DNA of 64,000 bases from Hydractinia symbiolongicarpus (lineage: Eukaryota > Cnidaria > Hydrozoa > Anthoathecata > Hydractiniidae). Positions 54,001 to 64,000 of the stretch are shown piece after piece (positions within the stretch are counted from its first letter, which is position 1; every line of letters begins with the position of its first letter). The notes beneath the pieces are model-generated. The model was not told the DNA's origin. It saw nothing but the letters and a program-made list of their open reading frames with translations, and did not search any database. A program made the position numbers and the translations under genes. Where the stretch lies: the NCBI RefSeq assembly GCF_029227915.1, contig NC_079887.1, positions 5,456,001 to 5,520,000 on the forward strand. Direction: 5' to 3'.

Positions 54001-57000
54001 CAGTGAAATGTAGTTTTTGAAACTGTCGCTAATTCTTCAGCGCCTGATAACGGCTAGGATTGGTCCCACAGTAAAAAATTATTTGTTAATCTAAATTTTT
54101 AAATGAAGTGCTACCACAGCGCCCAGTGTAATCGCTGAGTTGCGGCAATCATGTCAAATTAAGAAGAATGTTATTTCTTGGAGTCCAATTGTCTCACTTT
54201 CACATTTATAAGGTCACAGCCCAAAGTCAGTTAAATTAAGTCCCACAGTCAATCGTTTCATTGTTAAAAGCGATGCAACCTAGTAATATCAGAAAAATAT
54301 CGCTAAATACATGTTGGTACGAATATGTGACCAAACCGTTGTAACTCAAACGGACTCACACCGTTAGAAAGTCAATGAAATGTACTTTTGGAAACTGTCG
54401 CTATATTTTCAGTGCGCGATAATGGCTAGGATTGGTCCCACAGTAAAAATTGACTTTCTTATCTAAATTTTTAAATGAAGCGCTACCACAGCGCCCAGTG
54501 TAATCGCTGAGTTTCGGCAATCATGTCAAATTAAGAAGAATGTTATTTCTTTGAATCCAATTGTCTCACTTATAACATTTATAAGGTCACAGTTCAAAAT
54601 CAGTTCAATTAAGTGCCACAGTCAATCGTTTCACTGTTAAAAGCGATGCAACATAGTAATATGAGAAAAATATCGCTAAATACATGTTGGTACGAATATG
54701 TGACACAACCGTTGTAACTGAAGCGGATTAATACCGTCAGAAAGTCAATGAAATGTAGTTTTTGAAACTGTCGCAATTTCTTCAGCGCGCGATAACGGCT
54801 AGGATTGGTCCCACAGTAAAAATGACTTATTTATTTAAATTTTTTAATGAAGCGCTACCACAGCGCCCAGTGTAATCGCTGAGTTGCGGCAATCATGTTT
54901 AATTAAAAAGAATGTTATTTCTGGAGTCCAATTGTCTCACTTTCACATTTATAAGGTCATAGCCCAAAGTCAGTTCAATTAAGTCTCACAGTCAATCGTT
55001 TCATTGTTAAAAGCGATGCAACCTAGTAATAGAGGAAAAGTATCGCTAAATACATGATGGTACGAATATGTGATCAAACCGTTGTAACTCAAACGGACTG
55101 ACACCGTTAGAAAGTCAATGATATGTACTTTTTGAAATTGTCGCTATATTTTCAGCGCGTTATAACGGCTGGGATTGGTCCAACAGTAAAAATTGACTTT
55201 TTTATCTAAATTTTTAAATGAAGTGCTACCACAGCGCCATGTGTAATCGCTGAGTTCCGGCAATCATGTCAAATTAATAAGAATGTTATTTCTTGAAGTC
55301 CAATTGTCTCACTTATAATATTTATAACGTCACAGTCCAAATCAGTTCAATTAAGTCCCACAGTCAATCGTTTCACTGTTAAAAGCGATGCAACCTAGTA
55401 ATACCAGGAAAATATCGCTAAATACATGTTGGTACGAGTATGTGACGCAACCCTTGTAACTGAAGCGGATTGATACCGATAGAAAGTCAATGAAATGTAA
55501 TTCTTGAAACTGTCGCTATTTCTTCAGCGCGCAATAACGGCTAGGATTGGTCCCACAGTAAAAATGACTTATTTATCTAAATTTTTAAATGAAGCGCTAC
55601 CACAGCGCCCAGTGTAATCGCTGAGTCCCGGCAATCATGTCAAATTAATAAGAATGTTATTTCTTGAAGTCCAATTGTCTCACTTATAATATTTGTAACG
55701 TCACAGTCCAAATCAGTTCAATTAAGTCCCACAGTCAATCGTTTCACTGTTAAAAGCGATGCAACCTAGTAATACCAGGAAAATATCGCTAAATACATGT
55801 TGGTACGAGTATGTGACGCAACCCTTGTAACTGAAGCGGATTGATACCGATAGAAAGTCAATGAAATGTAATTCTTGAAACTGTCGCTATTTCTTCAGCG
55901 CGCAATAACGGCTAGGATTGGTCCCACAGTAAAAATGACTTATTTATCTAAATTTTTAAATGAAGCGCTACCACAGCGCCCAGTGTAATCGCTGAGTCCC
56001 GGCAATCATGTCAAATTAAAAAGAATGTTATTTCTTGGAGTCGAATTGTCTCCTTTATCACATTTATCAGGTCACAGTCCAAAGTTAATTCAATTACGTC
56101 CCACACTCAATCGTTTCATTGTTAAAAGCGATGCAACCTAGTATTATCAGAAAAATATCGCTAAATACATGTTGGTACGAATATGTGACCAAACCGTTGT
56201 AACTCAAACGGACTCACATCGTTAGAAAGTCAATGAAGTGTAGTATTTGAAACTGTCTCTGTTTCTTCAGCGTGCGATAACAGCTAGGATTGGTCCCATA
56301 GTAAGAAATGACTTATTTATCTAAATTTTTAAATGAAGCGCCACCACAGCGCCCAGTGTAATCGCTGTTTTCCGGCAATCACGTCAAATTAAGAAGAATG
56401 TTATTTCATGGAGTCCAATTGTTTCACTTACCACATTTATAAGGTCATAGTCCAAAGTTAGTTCAATTAAGTCCTACAGTCAATCGTTTCATTGTTAAAA
56501 GCGATGCAACCTAGTAATACCAGAAAAATATCGCTAAATACATGTTGGTACGAGCATGTGACCCAACCGTTGCAACTCAAACGAACTGACACCGTTAGAA
56601 AGTCAATGAAATGTACTTTTTGAAACTGTCGCTAATTCTTCAGCGCGCAATAACGGCTAGGATTGGTCCCACAGTAAAAACTTGCTTAATAATCTAAATT
56701 ATTAAATGAAGCGCTACCACAGCGTCCAGTGTAATCACTGAGTTCCGGCATTCAGGTCAAATTAAGAAGAATGTTTTTTCTTGGAGTTCAATTGTCTTCT
56801 TTATCACATTTATCAGGTCACAGTCCAAAGTTAGTTCAATTAAGTCCCACAGTCAATCGTTTCATTGTTAAAAGCGATACAACCTATTAATATCGGTAAG
56901 ATATCACTAAATACATGTTGGTACGAATATGTGACGCAACTGTTGTAGTTGAAACGGACTGATACCGTTAGAAAGTCAATGAAATGTAGTATTTGAAACT

Positions 57001-57114
57001 ATCTCTATTTCTTCAGCGCGCACTAAGGGCTAGGATTGGCCCCACAGTAAAAATTGACTTACTTATTTAAATTTTTAAATGAAGCGCTACCACAGCGCCC
57101 AGTGTAATCGCTGA
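54001..57114. repeat. Satellite B block matching 30534-33647
   Basis: Constant displacement of 23467 bp over about 3.1 kb. The link is secured by the shared private 2-bp deletion TTATTTCTGGAG (54921 and 31454 at its CTGGAG) and by the same tandem single-monomer duplication (TTGAAGTCC at 55299 and 55670, 371 bp apart). The match ends at CGCTGAT against CGCTGAG. Confidence 0.85.
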
Positions 57115-58780
57115 TTTTCGGCAATCACGTCAAATTAAGAAGAATAATTTTTCTTGGAGTCCAATTGTCTCATTTATCACACTTATCAGGTCACAGTCCA
57201 AAGTTAGTACAATTAAGTTCCACAGTCAATCGTTTCATTGTTAAAAGCGATGCAACCTAGTAATATCAGAAAAATATCGCTAAATACATGTTGGTACGAA
57301 TATGTGACCCAATCGTTGTAACTCAAACGGGCTGACACCCTGGGAAAGTCAATGAAATGTAGTTTTTGAAACTGTCGCTAATTCTTCAGCGCGTGATAAC
57401 GGCTAGGATTGGTCAAACAGTAAAAAATGATTTGTTAATCTAAATTTTTAAATGAAGTGCTACCACAGCGCCCAGTGTAATCGCTGAGTTCCGGCAATCA
57501 CGTCAAATTAAGAAGAATGTTATTTCTTGGAGTCCAATTGTCTCATTTATCACATTTATCAGGTCACAGCCCAAAATCAGTTCAATTATGTCCCACAGTC
57601 AATCGTTTCATTGTTAAAAGCGATGCAACCTAATAGTATGAGAGAAAAATCGCTAAATATATGTTGGTACGAGTATGTGACGCAACCGTTGTAACTGAAG
57701 CGAATTGATACCGTTAGAAAGTCAATGAAATGTAATTTTTGAAACTGGCTCTATTTCTTCTGCGCGTCCTAACGGCTAGGATTGGTCCAACAGTAAAAAA
57801 TGACTTATTAATCTAAATTTTTAAATGAAGTGCTACCACAGCGCCCAGTGTAATCGCTGAGTTGCGGCAATCATATTAAATTAAGAGGAATGTTATTTCT
57901 TGGAATCCAATTGTCTCACTTTCACATTTATAAGGTCACAGCCCAAAATCAGTTCAATTAAGTCCCACAGTCAATCGTTTCATTGTTAAAAGCGATGCAA
58001 CCTAATAGTATGAGAGAAAAATCGCTAAATACATGTTGGTACGAATATGTGACCCAATCGTTGTAACTTAAACGGACTGACACCCCTAGAAAGTCAATGA
58101 AATGTACTTCTTGAAACTGTCTCTATTTCTTCAGCGCGCGATAACAGCTAGGGTTGGTCCCACAGTAGGAAATGACTTATTTATCTAAATTTTTAAATGA
58201 AGCGCTACCACAGCGCCCAGTGTAATCGCTGATTTCCGGCAATCACGCCAAATTAAGAAGAATGTTTTTTCTTGGAGTCCAATTGTCTCATTTATCACAT
58301 TTATCAGGTCACAGTCCAAAGTTAGTTCAATTAATTTCCAAAGTCAATCGTTTCATTGTTAAAAGCGATGCAACCTAGTAAAATCAGAAAAATATCGCTA
58401 AATACATGGTGGTACGAATTTGTGACCCAATCATTGTAACTCAAATGGACTGACACCCTTGGAAAGTCAATGAAATGTAGTTTTTGAAACTGTCGCTAAT
58501 TCTTCAGCGCGTGATAACGGCTAGGATTGGTTCCACAGTAAAAAATTATTTGTTAATCTAAATTTTTAAATGAAGTGCTACCACAGCGCCCAGTGTAATC
58601 GCTGAGTTTCGGCAATCATGTCAAATTAAGAAGAATGTTATTTCTTGGAATCCAATTGTCTCACTTATAACATTTATAAGGTCACAGTTCAAAATCAGTT
58701 CAATTAAGTGCCACAGTCATTAGTTTCACTGTTAAAAGCGATGCAACATAGCAATATGAGAAAAATATCGCTAAATACAT
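57115..58780. repeat. Satellite B mosaic block with a hybrid monomer
   Basis: Monomers of the 24-30 kb types in new order. At about 57740-57800 a monomer has the B1 signature on its left (CTTCTGCGCGTCCTAACGG) and the B2 signature on its right (GGATTGGTCCAACAGTAAAA). That places an exchange inside the shared ACGGCTA. No gene is present. Confidence 0.65.
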
Positions 58781-61700
58781 GATGGTACGAATATGTGATC
58801 AAACCGTTGTAACTCAAACGGACTGACACCGTTAGAAAGTCAATGATATGTACTTTTTGAAATTGTCGCTATATTTTCAGCGCGTTATAACGGCTAGGAT
58901 TGGTCCAACAGTAAAAATTGACTTTTTTATCTAAATTTTTAAATGAAGCGCTACCACAGCGCCAAGTGTAATCGCTGAGTTCCGGCAATCATGTCAAATT
59001 AAAAAGAATGTTATTTCTTGAAGTCCAATTGTCTCACTTATAATATTTATAACGTCACAGTCCAAATCAGTTCAATTAAGTCCCACAGTCAATCGTTTCA
59101 CTGTTAAAAGCGATGCAACCTAGTAATACCAGGAAAATATCGCTAAATACATGTTGGTACGAGTATGTCACGCAACCCTTGTAACTGAAGCGGATTGATA
59201 CCGATAGAAAGTCAATGAAATGTAATTCTTGAAACTGTCGCTATTTCTTCAGCGCGCAATAACGGCTAGGATTGGTCCCACAGTAAAAATGACTTATTTA
59301 TCTAAATTTTTAAATGAAGCGCTACGACAGCGCCCAGTGTAATCGCTGAGTCCCGGCAATCATGTCAAATTAAAAAGAATGTTATTTCTTGGAGTCGAAT
59401 TGTCTCCTTTATCACATTTATCAGGTCACAGTCCAAAGTTAATTCAATTACGTCCCACACTCAATCGTTTCATTGTTAAAAGCGATGCAACCTAGTAATA
59501 TCAGAAAAATATCGCTAAATACATGTTGGTACGAATATGTGACCAAACCGTTGTAACTCAAACGGACTCACATCGTTAGAAAGTCAATGAAATGTACTTT
59601 TGGAAACTGTCGCTATATTTTTAGTGCGCGATAACGGCTAGGATTGGTCCCACAGTAAAAATTGACTTTCTTATCTTAATTTTTAAATGAAGCGCTACCA
59701 CAGCGCCCAGTGTAATCGCTGAGTTTCAGCAATCATGTCAAATTAAGAAGAATGTTATTTCTTGGAATCCAATTGTCGCACTTATAACATTTATAAGGTC
59801 ACAGTCCAAAATCAGTTCAATTAAGTGCCACAGTCAATTGTTTCACTGTTAAAAGCGATGCAACATAGTAATATGAGAAAAATATCGCTAAATACATGTT
59901 GGTACGAATATGTGACACAACCGTTGTAACTGAAGCGGATTAATACTGTCAGAATGTCAATGAAATGTAGTTTTTGAAACTATCTTTATTTCTTCAGCGC
60001 ATGATAAGAGCTAGGATTGGTCCCACAGTAAAAATGACTTATTTATTTAAATTTTTAAATGAAGCGCTACCACAGCGCCCAGTGTAATCGCTGAGTTCCG
60101 GCAATCACGTCAAATTAAGAAGAATGTTATTTCTTGGAGTCCAATTGTCTTATTTATCACATATATCAGGTCTCTGTCTAAAGTTAGTTCACTTAAGTCC
60201 CACAGTCAATCGTTTCATTGTTAAAAGCGATGCAACCTAGTAATATCAGAAAAATATCGTTAAATACATGTTGGTACGAATATGTGACCCAATCGTTGTA
60301 ACTCAAACGGACTTACACCCTTAGAAAGTCAATTAAATGTACTTTTTGAAACTGTCGCTAATTCTTCAGCGCGTGATAAGGGCCAGGATTGGTCCCACAG
60401 TAAAAAATGACTTATTAATCTAAATTTTTAAATGAAGCGCTACCACAGCGCCAAGTGTAATCGCTGTGTTCCGGCAATCAGGTCAAGTTAAGAAGAATGT
60501 TATTTCATGGAGTCCAATTGTCTCACTTATCACATTTATAAGGTCATAGTCCAAAGTTAGTTCAATTAAGTCCCACAGTCAATCGTTTCATTGTTAAAAG
60601 CGATGCAACCTAGTAATATCGGTAAGATATCACTAAATACATGTTGGCACGAATAAGTGACGCAACTGTTGTAGTTGAAGCGGATTGATACCGATAGAAA
60701 GTCAATGAAATGTAATTCTTGAAACTGTCGCTATTTCTTCAGCGCGCAATAACGGCTAGGATTGGTCCCACAGTAAAAATGTCTAATTTATCTAATTTTT
60801 AAATGAAGCGCTACGACAGCGCCCAGTGTAATCGCTGAGTCCCGGCAATCATGTCAAATTAAAAAGAATGATATTTCTTGGAGTCGAATTGTCTCCTTTA
60901 TCACATTTATCAGGTCACAGTCCAAAGTTAATTCAATTACGTCCCACACTCAATCGTTTCATTGTTATAAGCGATGCAACCTAGTAATATCAGAAAAAGA
61001 TCGCTAAATACATGTTAGTACGAATATGTGACCAAACCGTTGTAACTCAAACGGACTCACATCGTTAGAAAGTCAATAAAATGTACTTTTGGAAACTGTC
61101 GCTATATTTTCAGTGCGCGATAACGGCTAGGATTGGTCCCACAGTAAAAATTGACTTTCTTATCTAAATTTTTAAATGAAGCGCTACCACAGCGCCCAGT
61201 GTAATCGCTGAGTTTCAGCAATCATGTCAAATTAAGAAGAATGTTATTTCTTAGAATCCAATTGTCTCACTTATAACATTTATAAGGTCACAGTCCAAAA
61301 TCAGTTCAATTAAGTGCCACAGTCAATTGTTTCACTGTTAAAAGCGATGCAACATAGTAATATGAGAAAAATATCGCTAAATACATGTTGGTACGAATAT
61401 GTGACACAACCGTTGTAACTGAAGCGGATTAATACTGTCAGAATGTCAATGAAATGTAGTTTTTGAAACTATCTTTATTTCTTCAGCGCATGATAAGAGC
61501 TAGGATTGGTCCAACAGTAAAAAATGACTTATTAATCTAAATTTTTAAATGAAGTGCTACCACAGCGCCCAGTGTAATTGCTGAGCTGCGGCAATCATGT
61601 TAAATTAAGAGGAATGTTATTTCTTGGAGTCCAATTGTCTCACTTTCACATTTATAAGCTCACAGCCCAAAATCAGTTCAATTAAGTCCCACAGTCAATC

Positions 61701-62763
61701 GTTTCATTGTTAAAAGCGATGCAACCTAGTAATATCAGAAAAATATCGCTAAATACATTTTGGTACAAATATGTGACCCAATCGCTGTAACTCAAACGGA
61801 CCGACACCCTTAGAAAGTCAATGAAATGTACTTTTTGAAACTGTCTCTATTTCTTCAGCGCGCGATAACGGCTAGGATTGGTCCCACAGTAAAAATGACT
61901 TATTTATTTAAATTTTTAAATGAAGCGCTACCACAGCGCCCAGTGTAATCGCTGAGTTCCGGCAATCACGTCAAATTAAGAAGAATGTTATTTCTTGGAG
62001 TCCAATTGTCTCATTTATCACATATATCAGGTCTCTGTCTAAAGTTAGTTCACTTAAGTCCCACAGTCAATCGTTTCATTGTTAAAAGCGATGCAACCTA
62101 GTAATATCAGAAAAATACCGTTAAATACATGTTGGTACGAATATGTGACCCAATCGTTGTAACTCAAACGGACTTACACCCTTAGAAAGTCAATTAAATG
62201 TACTTTTTGAAACTGTCGCTAATTCTTCAGCGCGTGATAAGGGCTAGGATTGGTCCCACAGTAAAAATTGTATTATTTATTTAAATTTTTAAATGAAGCG
62301 CTACCACAGCGCCCAGTGGAATCGCTGAGTTTCGGCAGTCATGTCAAATTAAGAAGATTGTTATTTCTTGGAATCCAATTGTCACACTTATAACATTTAT
62401 AAGGTCACAGTCCAAAATCAGTTCAATTAAGTCCCACAGTCAATCGTTTCATCGTTAAAAGCGATGCAACCTAGTAATATCAGAAAAATATCGCTAAATA
62501 CATGTTGGTACAAACATGTGACCCAGTCGTCGTAACTCAAACGGACTGACACCCTTAGAAAGTCAATGAAATGTACTTTTTGAAACTGTCTCTATTTCTT
62601 CAGCGCGCGATAACAGCTAGGGTTGGTCCCACAGTAAGAAATGACTTATTTATCTAAATTTTTAAATGAAGCGCTACCACAGCGCCCAGTGTAATCGCTG
62701 ATTTTTGGAAATCACGTCAAATTAAAAAGAATGTTTTTTCTTGGAGTCCAATTGTCTCACTTA
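58781..62763. repeat. Satellite B block matching 36.4-40.4 kb
   Basis: Follows 36427 to about 40410 at displacement 22352-22354 (GATGGTACGA at 36427 and 58781; CACATATATC at 37805 and 60158; ATTTTTGG at 40349 and 62701). The last small drift comes from a 1-bp loss near 60790 (TCTAATTTTT). The second thirteen-monomer copy (41.3-45.2 kb) is an equally close relative. Some stretches, such as 59.3-59.5 kb, match other monomers better, so conversion has also acted. Confidence 0.75.
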
Positions 62764-64000
62764 TAACAATTATCAGGTCACAGTCCAATGTTTGTTCAAT
62801 TAAGTCCCACAGTCAATCGTTTAATTCTTAAAGCGATGCAATCTAGTAATATCAGAAAAATATCGCTAAATACATGTTGGTACGAATATGTGACACAACC
62901 GTTGTAACTCAAACGGACTGACACCGTTAGAAAGTCAATGAAAGGTAGTTTTTGAATCTGTCTCTATTTCTTCAGCGCGTCCTTACGGCTACGATTGGTC
63001 CCACAGCACAAAATGACATATTTGTCTACATTTTTGAATAAAGCGCTACCCCAGCGCCCAGGGTAATCGCTGAGTTCCGGCAATCATGTCAAATTAAGAA
63101 GAATGTTATATCTTGGAGTCCAATTGTCTCGCTTTCACATTTTTAAGGTCATAGTCCAAAATCAGTTCAATTAAGTTCCACAGTCAATCGTTGCACTGTT
63201 AAAAGCGATAAAACTTAGTAATATCGGAAAAAATCACTAACAACATGTTGGTACGAATATGTGACTCAATCGTTGTAACTCAAACGGACTGACACCCTTA
63301 GAAAGTCGATGAAATGTACTTTTTGAAACTGTCGCTAATTCTTCAGCGCGTGATAACGGCTAGGATTGGTCCCACAGTAAAAAATTACTTATTAATCAAA
63401 AATTTTAAATGAAGTGCTACCACAGCGCCCAGTGTAATCGCTGAGTTGCGGCAATCACAGTCAATCGTTTCATTGTTAAAAGCGATGCAACCTAGTAATA
63501 TCAGAAAAATATCGCTAAATACATTTTGGTACAAATATGTGACCCAATCGCTGTAACTCAAACGGACTGACACCCTTAGAAAGTCAATGAAATGTACTTT
63601 TTGAAACTGTCTCTATTTCTTCAGGGCGCGATAACGGCTAGGACTGGTCCCACAGTAAAAAATGACTTATTAATCTAAATTTTTAAATGAAGTGCTACCA
63701 CAGCGCCCAGTGTAATCGCTGAGTTCGGGCAATCAGGTCAAGTTAAGAAGAATGTTATTTCATGGAGTCCAATTGTCTCACTTATCACATTTATAAGGTC
63801 ATAGTCCAAAGTTAGTTCAATTAAGTCCCACAGTCAAGCGTTTCATTGTTAAAAGCGATGCAACCTAGTAATATCGGTAAGATATCACTAAATACATGTT
63901 GGCACGAATATGTGACGCAACTGTTGTAGTTGAAACGGACTGATACCGTTAGAAAGTCAATGAAATGTAGTATTTGAAACTATCTCTATTTCTTCAGCGC
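62764..64000. repeat. Satellite B right-hand block
   Basis: A B1 monomer (TCTACATTTTTGAATA at 63024), a monomer of the AACAACATGTTGG type, and the shortened monomer. From about 63648 to the end it matches 46606-46958 at displacement 17042, with the private variants GTTCGGGCAATC and CAGTCAAGCG shared. The array continues past the window. Confidence 0.75.
63181..63457. repeat. Shortened satellite B monomer (277 bp, 95-bp deletion)
   Basis: The CAGTCAATCG box recurs after 277 bp (63181 to 63458) instead of 372. GCGGCAATCA is joined directly to CAGTCAATCG, removing the segment that normally runs from TGTCAAATTAAG through the TCCAATTG anchor to GTCCCA. Two bases (CA) are shared at the break. It is the only large indel I found among the B monomers. 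Confidence 0.9.

Larger units (their letters stand above)
4253..64000. repeat. Satellite B array, ~372-bp monomer, ~160 copies
   Basis: Head-to-tail tandem array. The TCCAATTG anchor starts at 4253, 4625, 4997, 5369, 5742, 6114 and onward at 371-373 bp. The monomer in order: TCCAATTGTCTCAC; GTCCCACAGTCAATCG near +58; AAAAGCGATGCAACC near +85; ATCGCTAAATACATG near +117; AGAAAGTCAATG near +184; TTCTTCAGCGCG near +224; ATTGGTCCCACAG near +249; CTAAATTTTTAAATG near +281; the GCGCT/AGCGC dyad near +299; GTGTAATCGCTGAG near +316. All copies lie on one strand. No gene, transposon or unique insert was found anywhere in the array. The right edge is beyond the window. The family was not recognised. Confidence 0.97.

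Noticed and set aside
63385-63573. 62-codon open frame on the minus strand in satellite B
   Set aside because: It exists only because the 95-bp deletion at 63457/63458 joins two segments. No other B monomer carries it.
1-64000. CRISPR-like array of repeats
   Set aside because: The units are contiguous satellite monomers of 203 and 372 bp with no unique spacers between short repeats.
1-64000. Telomeric repeats, rRNA or tRNA genes
   Set aside because: No TTAGGG- or TTAGG-type run, no rRNA-like stretch and no tRNA cloverleaf with A and B boxes was seen in either array.

Overview
The window is 64 kb of tandemly repeated satellite DNA. I found no protein-coding gene, tRNA, rRNA, transposon or other unique sequence. 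It is an AT-rich, eukaryotic type of heterochromatin, as found in centromeres, pericentromeres or subtelomeres. The sequence alone does not identify the lineage, and I did not recognise either repeat family.

Layout: (1) Positions 1-4252 hold satellite A, 21 head-to-tail monomers of 203 bp with a recurring 202-bp variant. They are organised mainly as an 811-bp four-monomer higher-order repeat (HOR). (2) At 4252/4253 satellite A joins satellite B abruptly, with no linker. (3) Positions 4253-64000 hold satellite B, roughly 160 head-to-tail monomers of about 372 bp, all in the same orientation, with no foreign insertion seen. One monomer near the right end is shortened to 277 bp.

Satellite B is a mosaic of nested HORs. 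I could measure displacements of 371, 746, 1118, 1492, 1861-1865, 2237, 4474 and 4842 bp, which are 1, 2, 3, 4, 5, 6, 12 and 13 monomers. Above these are long-range copies displaced by about 17.0, 22.35, 23.47 and 33.16 kb. Two B subtypes exist, B1 and B2. B1 carries a distinct block around the motif TCTACATTTTTGAATA. B1 is absent from two domains of almost equal length (about 28.8-40.7 kb and 51.1-63.0 kb) that lie 22.35 kb apart, which suggests a super-repeat of about 60 monomers.

Nothing here acts as a gene set. The signal is the history of unequal exchange and conversion, plus short dyad elements that recur once per monomer: a 9-bp-arm hairpin in A, and a GCGCT/AGCGC dyad and an ACATG/CATGT dyad in B. 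Repeat displacements and block edges were read by hand from shared diagnostic variants. Identity is described as near-identical where few differences were seen, and no percentages were computed.
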